Below are positions 8,965 to 18,112 of a DNA stretch of 64,000 nt, piece by piece. Position 1 is the stretch's first letter. Every line of letters begins with the position of its first letter. Source of the DNA: Liquorilactobacillus nagelii DSM 13675 (GTDB lineage: Bacteria; Bacillota; Bacilli; Lactobacillales; Lactobacillaceae); NCBI RefSeq assembly GCF_019444005.1, contig NZ_CP049304.1, positions 2,423,097-2,487,096 on the forward strand, in the 5' to 3' direction. Below the pieces are notes generated by a model that was not told where the DNA came from, searched no databases, and saw only the letters and a program-made list of their open reading frames with translations. Position numbers and translations under genes: made by a program.

Positions 8965-10041
8965 ATGAAAAACATGGGTTTTAGATGGTATGGATCAAAT
9001 GATGATGCAATTAAATTAAAGGATATTCGTCAGATTCCCGGCACAACACAAGTTGTCGGTGCTTTATTCGATGTTCCAGTGGGTGAAGTATGGCCAAAGG
9101 AAAAAATTGCCGTTTTAAAGCATGAAGTTGAAGCAGCCAAATTGAAGTTAGAAGTTATTGAATCTGTTAACATTCATGATGATATTAAAATTGGCTTACC
9201 AAGCCGGGATCAATATATTGAAAACTACAAAGAAACAATTCGTAATTTAGCTGAATACGGAATTAAAGTAATTTGTTATAATTTTATGCCAATTTTCGAC
9301 TGGGTCAGGACCGAATTACATTACAAATTAGCTGATGGCTCAACTGATATGGCATTTCAGCATGAAAAAGTTGAAGGCGATCCAGAAGATATTTTGAAAT
9401 CAATTCAAGATAATTCTAATGGGTATGTATTACCTGGCTGGGAACCGGAACGTTTAGCTGAAGTTAAACGCTTGTTTGCAGCCTACAGCGAAGTTGATAC
9501 CAAAAAATTAACAGAAAATTTGAAGTATTTCTTGGACGAAATTATTCCTGTTTGTGAAGAATGTGACGTTCGGATGGCAATGCATCCAGATGATCCGCCA
9601 CGCCCATTGTTTGGATTACCAAGAATTTATAAAAACCGCGAGGATATGTTAGCAATTGAACAACTGCATGAATCTAAATATAACGGATTTACAATTTGTA
9701 CCGGCAGTCTAGGTGAGAATCCAGCCAATGATGTGCCAGCCATTATTCGTGAATTTGTAGCAAAAGATCGAGCACCGTTTATTCATGCGCGGAACATCAA
9801 ATTTATGGGGAATGAAGGTGACTTCCATGAATCAGCGCATCTTTCATCAGAAGGATCGCTGGATATGTACGAAATAATGAAAGCCCTTTATGATACTGGC
9901 TTTGATGGTTATATTCGACCAGATCATGGTCGTGATATTTGGGGTGAAGAAGGCCGACCAGGCTATGGCTTATATGATCGAGCATTAGGTATTACGTATT
10001 TGAACGGATTGTGGGAAGCAATTGAAAAAGAAAATAGATAA
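8965..10041 (+). CDS. uxuA: D-mannonate dehydratase
   Basis: A 358-residue enzyme that dehydrates mannonate to KDG. Family signatures are visible: MGFRWYG at the N-terminus, [12 protein letters not shown], the [13 protein letters not shown] block near residue 109, the metal-binding MHPDDPPRP near residue 208, and HARNIKFMG with the later [11 protein letters not shown]. An upstream extension of the frame overlaps the end of uxuB. The ATG at 8965 has AGGAGAG eight bases before it and matches the usual N-terminus, so I use it. Confidence 0.93.
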   Translation: MKNMGFRWYGSNDDAIKLKDIRQIPGTTQVVGALFDVPVGEVWPKEKIAVLKHEVEAAKLKLEVIESVNIHDDIKIGLPSRDQYIENYKETIRNLAEYGIKVICYNFMPIFDWVRTELHYKLADGSTDMAFQHEKVEGDPEDILKSIQDNSNGYVLPGWEPERLAEVKRLFAAYSEVDTKKLTENLKYFLDEIIPVCEECDVRMAMHPDDPPRPLFGLPRIYKNREDMLAIEQLHESKYNGFTICTGSLGENPANDVPAIIREFVAKDRAPFIHARNIKFMGNEGDFHESAHLSSEGSLDMYEIMKALYDTGFDGYIRPDHGRDIWGEEGRPGYGLYDRALGITYLNGLWEAIEKENR

Positions 10042-10059
10042 AATCGAGGAGGAATAAAA

Positions 10060-11475
10060 ATGTCTTTTCTAGATAAGGATTTTTTATTAACAAGTGAACC
10101 GGCTAAAAAATTGTTTCATGAGCACGCTGAAAAAATGCCAATTATTGATTATCATTGTCATCTAGATCCTAAAGATATTTATGAGAACAAGAACTATCCT
10201 AATTTAACCCGAATTTGGCTGAATGATGGGATTTTCGGTGATCATTATAAATGGCGGTTGGAGCGAGCCAATGGTGTAACAGAAGATTTAATTACTGGTG
10301 GTGGTGATGAATATCAGAAGCTTGTCGAATGGGCTAAAACGATTGAAAAAGCAATCGGTAATCCATTATATGAGTGGACAAATCTAGAATTAAAACGCTT
10401 CTTCAAGATTGACAAACCTTTTACAGTAGCTAATGTTCCTGAAATTTGGGAAAAAGCTAATGAGTTATTGCAAACTGAAAATTTTAAACCACGTAATTTA
10501 ATTAAAAATGCCAATGTAAAAGTTGTTTGTACGACGGACGACCCAGCTTCAGATTTACATTACCATAAATTATTAGCTGCAGAAGAAAAACAAAATGGTT
10601 TCAAAGTTTTACCTGCAATGCGTCCAGATAATGCTATTAGAATTAATCAAGGAAATTTCGGTGAGTATCTTAAGCAATTAGCGGAAGTTTCGGGGGTTGA
10701 AATTCATGATTTTGCTTCACTAGTGTCAGCATTGGATCAACGATTTGAGTATTTTGCATCAATGGGTGGGCATTTATCTGATCATGGCTTGAACACTTAT
10801 CATTTTGAAAAACTTTCAATTGCAGAAGTTGATGAAATCATTACTAAAGCACAAACAGATAATCAACATCTATCTGATAAAGAAATTAATGGTTATCAAA
10901 CAATGTTGCTGGAAGCATTGATGAAATTAAACAAAAAATATAACTGGACAATGCAATACCATATTAATGTTTTACGGAATGCAAATCCAAGAATGTCAAC
11001 CAAGTTAGGACCAGATACTGGTTTTGATTCAATGGGTTCTCAAAGTGGAATTGCCGGAGAAATGATGAAGTTATTAGCAGATGCAGAGGAAAATTTGCCA
11101 AAAACAATGTTATATTCAACTAACCCTAACGACTGGATGGAATTAGCGACCGGAATGCAGAGTTTTCAGGGAGAAGGAGTTCAAAAATTACAGTTAGGTT
11201 GTGCTTGGTGGTTTAATGATACTCGTGAAGGAATGCACGATCAATTAACTGTGATGGCACAGCAAAGCTTACTCGCTAACTTCGTAGGAATGTTAACAGA
11301 TTCACGTAGTTTTCTATCTTATCCACGTCATGAATATTTCAGACGAGTTTTATGTGACTTAATTGGAGAATGGGTTGAACGCGGACAAGTTGTTGAAGAC
11401 TACGACTATCTGGGCAAAATTGTAGAAGATATTTCTTATAACAATGCTTATCATTATTTCGGATTCTTTGATTAG
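10060..11475 (+). CDS. uxaC: Glucuronate/uronate isomerase (copy 1)
   Basis: A 471-residue amidohydrolase-fold isomerase converting glucuronate to fructuronate (and galacturonate to tagaturonate). Motifs are the metal-site [10 protein letters not shown] near residue 27, [26 protein letters not shown] near residue 155, [10 protein letters not shown], and [18 protein letters not shown] near the C-terminus. A ribosome site (GAGGAGG) lies before the ATG. It sits in the uxuB-uxuA operon, which marks this copy as the glucuronate-branch isomerase. A second, clearly homologous copy lies at 21063-22481 in the galacturonate locus. Confidence 0.93.
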   Translation: MSFLDKDFLLTSEPAKKLFHEHAEKMPIIDYHCHLDPKDIYENKNYPNLTRIWLNDGIFGDHYKWRLERANGVTEDLITGGGDEYQKLVEWAKTIEKAIGNPLYEWTNLELKRFFKIDKPFTVANVPEIWEKANELLQTENFKPRNLIKNANVKVVCTTDDPASDLHYHKLLAAEEKQNGFKVLPAMRPDNAIRINQGNFGEYLKQLAEVSGVEIHDFASLVSALDQRFEYFASMGGHLSDHGLNTYHFEKLSIAEVDEIITKAQTDNQHLSDKEINGYQTMLLEALMKLNKKYNWTMQYHINVLRNANPRMSTKLGPDTGFDSMGSQSGIAGEMMKLLADAEENLPKTMLYSTNPNDWMELATGMQSFQGEGVQKLQLGCAWWFNDTREGMHDQLTVMAQQSLLANFVGMLTDSRSFLSYPRHEYFRRVLCDLIGEWVERGQVVEDYDYLGKIVEDISYNNAYHYFGFFD

Positions 11476-11501
11476 TTAAAGAAAGTAAGGGTGTTTAAAT
11501 T

Positions 11502-13022
11502 ATGGAAAAGAAAACTAACTGGGTTTACACTCCCAAAGAGATTACAGTAAAACGTGGTATAGGTTTCGGATTAACTGATTTAATGGGCGGCGGTTGGAAT
11601 AATATAGTTTCTGGTGTTATTTTCGTGTTTGTTATGAGTCAAGGAATCAGTCCTGCTTTAGCGGGGGCAATTACAGGAATTGGTAGGATATTCGATGCAT
11701 TATTCTCTTTGTTTTTTGGCGCTATTACAGATGGCTTTTATCGAACTAAATTAGGCAGAAAATTTGGTAGAAGGCATTTCTTCATTTTATTAGGTGGAAT
11801 ATTATTTATGGTCGTGTTTCCACTATTTTGGGTAAAAGCAACTAATTGGATTTATTATTTGATTGTTTATATTGCGATTGAATTGATTATCGCGATGATT
11901 TTAATTCCATGGGAAACACTTCCAACAGAAATGACTACTGATTATCGTTTGAGAACAGTTCTTTCGGGATCAAGGATGTTTATTTCGGCTACTGGGACAG
12001 CAATTGTTTTTCTTGTGTTGGCAGCTTTGAAACACACCAATAACCCGAATGCTTATCTGATTACAGGGATCATTTGGACGATTATCTTTGTTTTAGCAAT
12101 TTTTATTTCATATCGAAGTACTTGGGAACGTCCTTTGACGCCTGAATTTATTAAAGAGTTGGAAAGTCGGCCTAAGTTGAGTATTACCGAGTTTATGAGT
12201 AAAACTGTTAAAGATTATTTTTCAACTTTTAAGAATAAATCATTTAGAAAACATTTAGCAATCTATTTACTTTCATTTACTGGTAAAGATTTCTATTCAA
12301 CATTATTACCAACTTTTATTGTATGTGCATTTCAAGGTGTTAGTGCAGATTTGCCATGGACCTTACAAGCATTATCAATTTTTGGAATATTATCAACTTT
12401 AGCAGCAGCCAAATTAATGATTACTCACGGACCGAGATTCTTATATTCATTAAGCTATATCACAATTTTGATTACTATGATTGGATATACCCTAACATGG
12501 TTTTTACACATTAAAAATCCTATTGTAATTTTAATTGTTATTTCAGTGTTTTATCAATTGGCACGTGGAATTTTGGAATTTACCCCATGGAATGTTTTCC
12601 CATTCATTCCTGACGTTGATCGGATTATGACACGTGGTGATCGAGCTGGAATTTATGCTGCAGTTATGACTTTCTTTAGAAAATCTACTGGTGCGGTTGC
12701 TTCTTGGATTGCCGGAATCTTATTAGCAGAGATTGGTTTTAATTCAAAAACAATGTTGGCATTTGGATCAACGCCTCACGGGATTCAAGCTGGAATTACA
12801 GTTATTTTCTTTATCGGACCAGTTGCTTTGATTGTATGGGCATTAATCTTGGCTGGTAAATTTAAATTAAATAAACAAACACATGCTGTATTGAAAGCTG
12901 AAATTGAGCGCCTTGAAAATGGTGGCAGTAAAAAGGATGTAACTCCTGAGACAAAAGCTGTAGTTGAAGAGTTGACAGGTCACCCTTACGAAAAGTTATG
13001 GCCAGATGAACCGGAAATATAG
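11502..13022 (+). CDS. GPH-family sugar/hexuronide:cation symporter (copy 1)
   Basis: A 506-residue membrane protein with about 12 hydrophobic segments. An early GRIFDALFSLFFGAITDGFY motif and KLGRKFGRRHFFI after helix two are typical of glycoside-pentoside-hexuronide (GPH) transporters such as MelB and UidB. It probably imports a uronate or uronide with a cation. The evidence for a uronate substrate is only its place between uxaC and the epimerase-kinase pair. The C-terminal 50 residues are a charged cytoplasmic tail with no IIA domain. It ends 10 bases before the next start. Confidence 0.82.
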   Translation: MEKKTNWVYTPKEITVKRGIGFGLTDLMGGGWNNIVSGVIFVFVMSQGISPALAGAITGIGRIFDALFSLFFGAITDGFYRTKLGRKFGRRHFFILLGGILFMVVFPLFWVKATNWIYYLIVYIAIELIIAMILIPWETLPTEMTTDYRLRTVLSGSRMFISATGTAIVFLVLAALKHTNNPNAYLITGIIWTIIFVLAIFISYRSTWERPLTPEFIKELESRPKLSITEFMSKTVKDYFSTFKNKSFRKHLAIYLLSFTGKDFYSTLLPTFIVCAFQGVSADLPWTLQALSIFGILSTLAAAKLMITHGPRFLYSLSYITILITMIGYTLTWFLHIKNPIVILIVISVFYQLARGILEFTPWNVFPFIPDVDRIMTRGDRAGIYAAVMTFFRKSTGAVASWIAGILLAEIGFNSKTMLAFGSTPHGIQAGITVIFFIGPVALIVWALILAGKFKLNKQTHAVLKAEIERLENGGSKKDVTPETKAVVEELTGHPYEKLWPDEPEI

Positions 13023-13032
13023 AGGTGCAGCG

Positions 13033-13917
13033 ATGATAACAATTGAAAATAATTATTACCGAATAAACATTGATGAAAAAGGCAGCCAATTAACAAATAT
13101 TTTAAACAAAAAAACAAATTCTGAATATCTTTGGAATGGTCAGGAATGGCCAAAACATGCTCCATTACTCTTCCCAGCGATTGGGCGTTCAAATAAGGAT
13201 AGTTATTTAATTGATGATCAACCGTTTGATATGCCGCAACATGGATTTGCTGCGGATGAGGAGTTTGAAGTTATTCAAAAAAGTGATACTGCAGTAACTT
13301 TTGAATTGAAAAGTAACGCAACAACAAAACTCATGTATCCTTTTGATTTTTCGCTAAAGATTAAATACCAATTGTTGAGTACAGGACTTTCGATCAGTTT
13401 TAAGGTAACTAATCTTAGTTCAAAAACAATGCCATTTGCATTAGGCTCACATCCAGCATTTAATGTGCCTTTGGTTGGGGGAAAAGATAGTTTTGATGAT
13501 TATTATCTAGAATTTACTGGAAATCAGGATAAATTACAAGTATATGAGATAGTGATGAAACCATTTCCGTATCGTACTGGGAAATTAGAACTTTTACCAA
13601 CAGAGCACAAACATCAGGTTAAACTATCACGAGGGTTGTTTAGTAAAGGATTAAGAATAATTGCTAACCAAGATGTAAGAGAAGTTAAACTTGCTTCAAA
13701 CAAATCAAATCAGAGTATCTCATTAAAATTGAAAGATTTTCGAAATGTTTGTCTTTGGACCAAGGAGGACCAGCCATTACCGTTTTTATGCATTGAGCCT
13801 TTTAATGGTTTGCCAGATATCACTGGTGAACCAATCGATTGGATGAAAAAAGATGGAAACTTGTTTTTGAAACCTGCTCAAAGTAAGTTGATGCAGTATG
13901 AAATACTTTTTGATTAA
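13033..13917 (+). CDS. Aldose 1-epimerase family protein, LacX type (copy 1)
   Basis: A 294-residue protein of the galactose-mutarotase fold, LacX subgroup. Signs are SEYLWNGQEWPKHAPLLFPAIGRS near residue 35, the MPQHGFA motif, GSHPAFNVP near residue 140, and VCLWTKEDQPLPFLCIEPFNGLPD. It probably interconverts anomers of a sugar or uronic acid; the precise substrate is unknown. The frame is open further upstream, but the ATG at 13033 with GAGGTG in front starts exactly like the two paralogues at 23800 and 56464. It lies between the transporter and a PfkB kinase, and the same epimerase-kinase order recurs at 23.8-25.7 kb. Confidence 0.85.
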   Translation: MITIENNYYRINIDEKGSQLTNILNKKTNSEYLWNGQEWPKHAPLLFPAIGRSNKDSYLIDDQPFDMPQHGFAADEEFEVIQKSDTAVTFELKSNATTKLMYPFDFSLKIKYQLLSTGLSISFKVTNLSSKTMPFALGSHPAFNVPLVGGKDSFDDYYLEFTGNQDKLQVYEIVMKPFPYRTGKLELLPTEHKHQVKLSRGLFSKGLRIIANQDVREVKLASNKSNQSISLKLKDFRNVCLWTKEDQPLPFLCIEPFNGLPDITGEPIDWMKKDGNLFLKPAQSKLMQYEILFD

Positions 13918-13938
13918 TAAAACGAGGAGAGATGAATA

Positions 13939-14907
13939 ATGGCAGAATTGATTACTGCTGGTGAACCTATGGGATTATTTATTGCCCAAGATAAAGGGTC
14001 ACTGAAACAAGTTAAGCATTTTACAAGTCGAATTGCCGGTGCAGATTTGAATGTAGCGATTGGGGTAGCCCGATTGGAACATTCGGTTAAGTTTATTTCT
14101 CAAGTTGGCAGCGACACGTTTGGCGAACAGATTAAAGATTTGTTGAGATCAGAAAAAATAGATCTAAAGGATCTGCAAACTAGTTCAACTTGGAAAACTG
14201 GTTTTATGCTAAAAGGCCTGGCGGATGATGGTCGACCTGAAACGGACTATTATCGTAAAGGGAGTGCTGCAGCTCATATTAATTTGAAAAAACTAGAGTT
14301 TTTAGATTTTAGTGAGACTAAGATTCTACACCTAGGCGGAATCTTGGCTGGCTTAAGTGATGAAGGTTATCAAGCTACTTTGAAGTTAATCGAATTGGCA
14401 CGGAAGCAGGACATTCAAATTACTTTCGATCCAAACTTGCGACCGACAATTTGGGATTCGGAAGGTCTGATGATTAAACGGACTAATGAAATCGCTAACT
14501 TATGTGATGTAGTAATGCCGAATATTAAAGAAGGGCGGATTTTGACTGGTAAGACAGCAGTTGAAGACATTGCGGATTATTATTTAAAGAATTCAAATAG
14601 TAATGTACAGCAGGTCATTATCAACTTAGTGGATGATGGTTCGTATAGTAAACATCGTCAAGCAAATGGCAGTTATCAGATTGAAAGAGTTGCGGCAATT
14701 AAGATTCCAGAAATCATTGATCGTGTCGGAGCTGGAGATGGATTTGTAGCGGGAGTAGTTTCAGCGAAATTAGAAGACTTAAGTGATCGAGAATGTTTGC
14801 AGCGTGGAAGCGCAATTGGAGCGATTCAAATGCAAAATCTTGGTGATAATGAAGGATTGCCAGATAAAGAGCAGCTGGCGGAATTTATGATGACTAATTT
14901 GTTATAG
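13939..14907 (+). CDS. PfkB-family sugar kinase, KDG-kinase-like (copy 2, subfamily B)
   Basis: A 322-residue ribokinase-fold kinase. It starts AELITAGEPMGLFIAQDKG, has AGADLNVAIGVARLE near residue 34, TFDPNLRPTIW near residue 172 and the catalytic DRVGAGDGFVAG near residue 263. It is close to the copy at 24695 and more distant from those at 5505 and 15285, so it forms a separate subfamily. It likely phosphorylates KDG or a closely related keto-deoxy sugar acid. It is the last gene of the uxuB operon, with a good GAGGAGAG ribosome site. Confidence 0.83.
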   Translation: MAELITAGEPMGLFIAQDKGSLKQVKHFTSRIAGADLNVAIGVARLEHSVKFISQVGSDTFGEQIKDLLRSEKIDLKDLQTSSTWKTGFMLKGLADDGRPETDYYRKGSAAAHINLKKLEFLDFSETKILHLGGILAGLSDEGYQATLKLIELARKQDIQITFDPNLRPTIWDSEGLMIKRTNEIANLCDVVMPNIKEGRILTGKTAVEDIADYYLKNSNSNVQQVIINLVDDGSYSKHRQANGSYQIERVAAIKIPEIIDRVGAGDGFVAGVVSAKLEDLSDRECLQRGSAIGAIQMQNLGDNEGLPDKEQLAEFMMTNLL

Positions 14908-15284
14908 AATATATTAATCAAGCAGAACAATTAAGGGAATTTGTTTGTAATGCAGATTGTAGCGATTTTCAAAAAGTTGAATTCTTAGTTTGATTTTTGG
15001 AGAAGTGGTACAAATACTACATATAATGAGTTCCTTTTTTTTTGCAAAGATTGTTCTTTTAATCACATATGTTTTTGATATGTGAATTTGCTTTGTCAAA
15101 GTAAGCGCCATGTAAAAATTCTATAAATTCTAATGTATCCAAAAATTTTTTAAATTCTGATGGTTAACGTTGTCATTAATTTTTATTTTTTCAAAAAAAG
15201 TGCTACACAAAACAGTATTATAGTGTTATCATTTAGACGTTGAGTTGATTATGTTCACGTGAACAGAAGGAGGGTTAAAATGTA
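14908..15284. promoter_or_regulatory. Control region ahead of the second kdgK-kdgA unit
   Basis: About 380 bases without a gene. TCACATAT-gtttttg-ATATGTGA (15063-15085) is an 8-bp perfect hairpin. GGTTAACGTTGTCA (15162-15175) is a degenerate LacI-type operator. TATTAT at 15216-15221 is a possible -10. TGTTCACGTGAACA (15252-15265) is a perfect 14-bp palindrome directly before the ribosome site AAGGAGGG. An ATG TAA start-stop pair (15280-15285) overlaps the kdgK start codon. An open frame on the minus strand in the first 200 bases shows no domain and is not called. Confidence 0.55.
15252..15265. promoter_or_regulatory. Perfect 14-bp palindromic operator, LacI/cre type
   Basis: TGTTCACGTGAACA has the CpG centre typical of LacI/GalR-family operators and lies just ahead of the kdgK ribosome site. 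Close relatives are at 18076-18089 and 30437-30450. The LacI gene at 17006 is the obvious candidate binder; CcpA is the alternative. Confidence 0.6.
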
Positions 15285-16235
15285 ATGCCTGAGTTTTTGT
15301 CAATTGGGGAACCATTAGTCGTATTTGCTGCTGAAAATGAGGATCAACCACTTGCTAAAGCTGAGACTTTTAAGAAATATGTGGCAGGAGCAGAATTAAA
15401 TGTTTGTTTGGGCTTGAGCAAGTTGCAACATGTTGTGCATTATGTATCAAGACTAGGAAGAGATCCATTTGGTGATTTTATTGTTACTAGTATTCAAAAA
15501 AATCATATAAAAACTGATTATGTTTCATCGACAGATAAGTATAAGACTGGTTTTTATTTCAAAAACAAAGTTTCTACTGGGGATCCGGATACTTTCTATT
15601 TTCGAAAAGATTCAGCAGCTTCACATTTTGACGCTGCAAAAATTAGCAAAATTGATTTCAGCAATTTAAAAGTAATTCATTTGACTGGAATATTTGCCGC
15701 TTTGTCTCCAGAAAGCATGAAAGCGCTCTTAGAAATCGAGAACTTTGCTAACAATCGACAGATTATGATTACCTTTGATCCTAACTTGCGCCCAGCTCTA
15801 TGGAAGAATCAATCGACAATGATTCGAACAACGAACCGTTTGGCTGCTAATGCAACGATTGTGATGCCTGGCGTCAATGAAGCTGAAATATTGATGGGAA
15901 GTCGGGATCCTAAAACAATTGCAGATTTTTACTTAAAAGGTAAAAAAACACAAGCAGTTGTTATCAAAATGGGTGCCAAGGGTGCCTATTTTCAAGATGT
16001 AAAAGGTAACTCTGGTTTTGTTCCAGGCTTTAAGGTGACTGAAGTTATCGACACAGTTGGAGCAGGTGATGGTTTTGCGGTTGGATTCATCCACGGGATT
16101 TTAAATGATTACTCTTTGAAAAAGTCAATTGATATTGCTAATGCAATTGGTGCGATGGCAGTGACTTCTGAAGGTGATAATGACGGTTATCCTGATTCAA
16201 AACAATTAAATGAGTTTTTAAAAGCTAATCAGTAG
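15285..16235 (+). CDS. kdgK: 2-keto-3-deoxygluconate kinase, PfkB family (copy 3, subfamily A)
   Basis: A 316-residue kinase, the closest relative in the window to the one at 5505. It has EPLVVFAAENED at the start, AGAELNVCLGLSKLQ, TFDPNLRPALW near residue 165 and DTVGAGDGFAVG near residue 253. It converts KDG to KDPG. It is followed five bases later by a second KDPG aldolase, so this kinase-aldolase pair mirrors the one at 5505-7118, although here the kinase comes first. Its ATG overlaps the stop of a two-codon ATG-TAA element (15280-15285), which lies closer to the ribosome site than the true start does. Confidence 0.87.
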   Translation: MPEFLSIGEPLVVFAAENEDQPLAKAETFKKYVAGAELNVCLGLSKLQHVVHYVSRLGRDPFGDFIVTSIQKNHIKTDYVSSTDKYKTGFYFKNKVSTGDPDTFYFRKDSAASHFDAAKISKIDFSNLKVIHLTGIFAALSPESMKALLEIENFANNRQIMITFDPNLRPALWKNQSTMIRTTNRLAANATIVMPGVNEAEILMGSRDPKTIADFYLKGKKTQAVVIKMGAKGAYFQDVKGNSGFVPGFKVTEVIDTVGAGDGFAVGFIHGILNDYSLKKSIDIANAIGAMAVTSEGDNDGYPDSKQLNEFLKANQ

Positions 16236-16249
16236 AGGAGATGGGTTTT

Positions 16250-16900
16250 TTGATAAAAAAAGTAACTATTCTAAATAAAATAGTCGATTCTGGAATTGTC
16301 GCGGTTATTCGCGGAGAAAGTCCTGAAAAAGCTACTAAAACTGCAGAAGCAGTCATTAAAGGTGGGGTTAAGGGAATTGAATTAACATTTACCGTTCCCA
16401 AAATTGATCGGGTAATCGCAGAACTCAGCCAAAAGTATCGGGATAGCAATGTTGCAATCGGAGCTGGAACAGTGTTAGATGCCACATCAGCCAGAATTGC
16501 AATTTTGGCAGGTGCAGAGTTTATTGTCAGTCCTAGTTTCAATGTTGAAGTGGCAAAGATTTGTAATTTGTACCAAATTCCATATGTACCTGGTTGCATG
16601 ACAGTAACTGAAGTCCAAACAGCTTTATCATACGGTGTTGATATTATTAAGATGTTCCCTGGTAGCGTAACAGGACCGAAAATGATTAATGCAATTCATG
16701 GCCCATTGCCATATGTTAGCATTATGCCAACGGGTGGCGTGTCACTTGATAATATGGCTGATTGGTTTAAAGCAGGAGCAGTTGTTGTTGGGACAGGAAG
16801 CAACTTGACCGGAGCCGCAGATCATGATGACTTCGAAACAGTTACTGCAATGGCTGAAAAATATATTTCTAAATTAGCACAATTACGTAAAAATTATTAA
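16250..16900 (+). CDS. kdgA: KDPG aldolase, copy 2, probable TTG start
   Basis: A class I aldolase strongly similar to the copy at 6471-7118. An ATG at 16241 is in frame but abuts the GAGGAG ribosome site. The TTG at 16250 has 9-base spacing, gives a 216-residue protein, and places the Schiff-base lysine at K134, E44 in KGIELTF and T74 in GAGTV, exactly as in copy 1. I therefore choose TTG. The enzyme splits KDPG to pyruvate and glyceraldehyde-3-phosphate. It is co-transcribed with the preceding kdgK. Confidence 0.88.
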   Translation: MIKKVTILNKIVDSGIVAVIRGESPEKATKTAEAVIKGGVKGIELTFTVPKIDRVIAELSQKYRDSNVAIGAGTVLDATSARIAILAGAEFIVSPSFNVEVAKICNLYQIPYVPGCMTVTEVQTALSYGVDIIKMFPGSVTGPKMINAIHGPLPYVSIMPTGGVSLDNMADWFKAGAVVVGTGSNLTGAADHDDFETVTAMAEKYISKLAQLRKNY

Positions 16901-16974
16901 ATATAATTAGAGGAATTGCTTCTTTTCTGCCAAATTGTGGTAAATTAATATTATTGAAATCATTTATCATTTAA

Positions 16975-16991
16975 CATAGTTTGAAACTATG
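16975..16991. promoter_or_regulatory. Perfect inverted repeat just ahead of the lacI-type gene
   Basis: CATAGTTTGAAACTATG: 8-bp arms around one base, immediately before the ribosome site GGGGAAGAG. Either an operator or a small hairpin affecting translation. Confidence 0.4.
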
Positions 16992-17005
16992 AGGGGAAGA
17001 GAAGC

Positions 17006-18040
17006 ATGGAAAAAGAATCTTTTAATCGAACAACCATTAAAACAATTGCAAAAGCAGCAGGTGTTTCGCATACGACAGTCTCTCGCGCTTTAAATGATAG
17101 TTCTTTAGTCAAACCACAAACAAAGCTAAAAATAAAAAGGCTGGCTGATGAGATGGGATATATACCGGATATCAATGCAAAAGGTCTTGTATCGAATAAA
17201 GCTTACGTAGTCGGAATTTACTTTTCACGTTTACAGTCGGGAACTTCTTCAAATTTTTTGGCAGAGTCCATTAGACAGGTAAAAAAGTCTTTAGCTGATT
17301 ACACTTTAGCAATTAATGGTATTGATTTAATGCATGGTGAAAGTGATATGTTGAGAAATGGTAAGCCTGATGGGGCACTTTTTATAAGCCAATCTCAAGA
17401 TGATGATTCTTATATTCAATATATGCATGATAATGGGGTACCGGTTGTGGTAATTAATCGAAAAACGGAAATTACTGGTGTGACAAATGTTGTCCCTGAT
17501 GAATATCATGGAGTTTTTCAAGCAATTGAGTATGCAATTCGTTTAGGCCATAAAAAGTTTGGTTTAATTAAGGGAACACCGAGGTTTACTTCAACTTATT
17601 ATCGTGAAAAAGGTTTTCGTGATGCGATTGCTAAACATTCGGATGCAGCTGTTATTGAAAAAGCTGTTGTAGATGGCAACTATTCCCGTGAAAGTGGCTT
17701 TCATGCGATGAATAAAATTTTGATGAGTGATGAGCTGCCGAGTTTAGTATTTTGTTCAAATGATGAAACAGCAGCTGGCGCAATCAAGTCGTGTCAGAAA
17801 TTCGGATTGCGAGTGCCAGATGATATTTCGTTGATGGGCTTTGATAATGCTGATTATGCTCGTTTTATGGTTCCTGGGCTTACGACAATCTACAAACCAG
17901 TTGAAGAAATTACTCGCATCGGAGTTGAACAATTAAAGTCTTTAATGGAAAGTGGTTCTAAGGTTAAAGTTGAACAAACTCTAAAAGAAATTGTAACAAC
18001 TGAATTAATAATTCGTGATTCAGTAGCTGATTTACGTTAA
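17006..18040 (+). CDS. LacI-family transcription regulator of the uronate locus
   Basis: A 344-residue repressor. The N-terminal helix-turn-helix TIKTIAKAAGVSHTTVSRALND (residues about 10-31) is followed by a hinge and a periplasmic-binding-protein-like sensor domain with PDGALFISQ, VPVVVINR, FCSNDETAAGAI and LMGFDNADYARF. It lies between kdgK-kdgA and uxaB-uxaA-uxaC, each preceded by a TGTT-N6-AACA palindrome with central CG. I infer that it represses both units and is released by a uronate intermediate such as KDG. It is not CcpA-like in position or context. No terminator separates it from kdgA. Confidence 0.85.
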   Translation: MEKESFNRTTIKTIAKAAGVSHTTVSRALNDSSLVKPQTKLKIKRLADEMGYIPDINAKGLVSNKAYVVGIYFSRLQSGTSSNFLAESIRQVKKSLADYTLAINGIDLMHGESDMLRNGKPDGALFISQSQDDDSYIQYMHDNGVPVVVINRKTEITGVTNVVPDEYHGVFQAIEYAIRLGHKKFGLIKGTPRFTSTYYREKGFRDAIAKHSDAAVIEKAVVDGNYSRESGFHAMNKILMSDELPSLVFCSNDETAAGAIKSCQKFGLRVPDDISLMGFDNADYARFMVPGLTTIYKPVEEITRIGVEQLKSLMESGSKVKVEQTLKEIVTTELIIRDSVADLR

Positions 18041-18075
18041 TTGAAAATTTAATTTCAATTTTCTTTTTCAAATAA

Positions 18076-18089
18076 TGTTAACGATAACA
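18076..18089. promoter_or_regulatory. LacI/cre-type operator ahead of uxaB
   Basis: TGTTAACGATAACA is a near-perfect palindrome with CG centre, extended by one base on each side (ATGTTA/TAACAT). It fits the looser cre consensus TGWNANCGNTNWCA completely and also resembles the sites at 15252 and 30437. It lies 24 bases before the uxaB ATG. Confidence 0.6.
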
Positions 18090-18112
18090 TAATATAATGG
18101 AGGAATTTATTT

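Noticed and set aside
14914..15111. 65-codon minus-strand frame in the kdgK control region
   Set aside because: No ribosome site or recognisable motif; it lies in AT-rich intergenic DNA with a hairpin.
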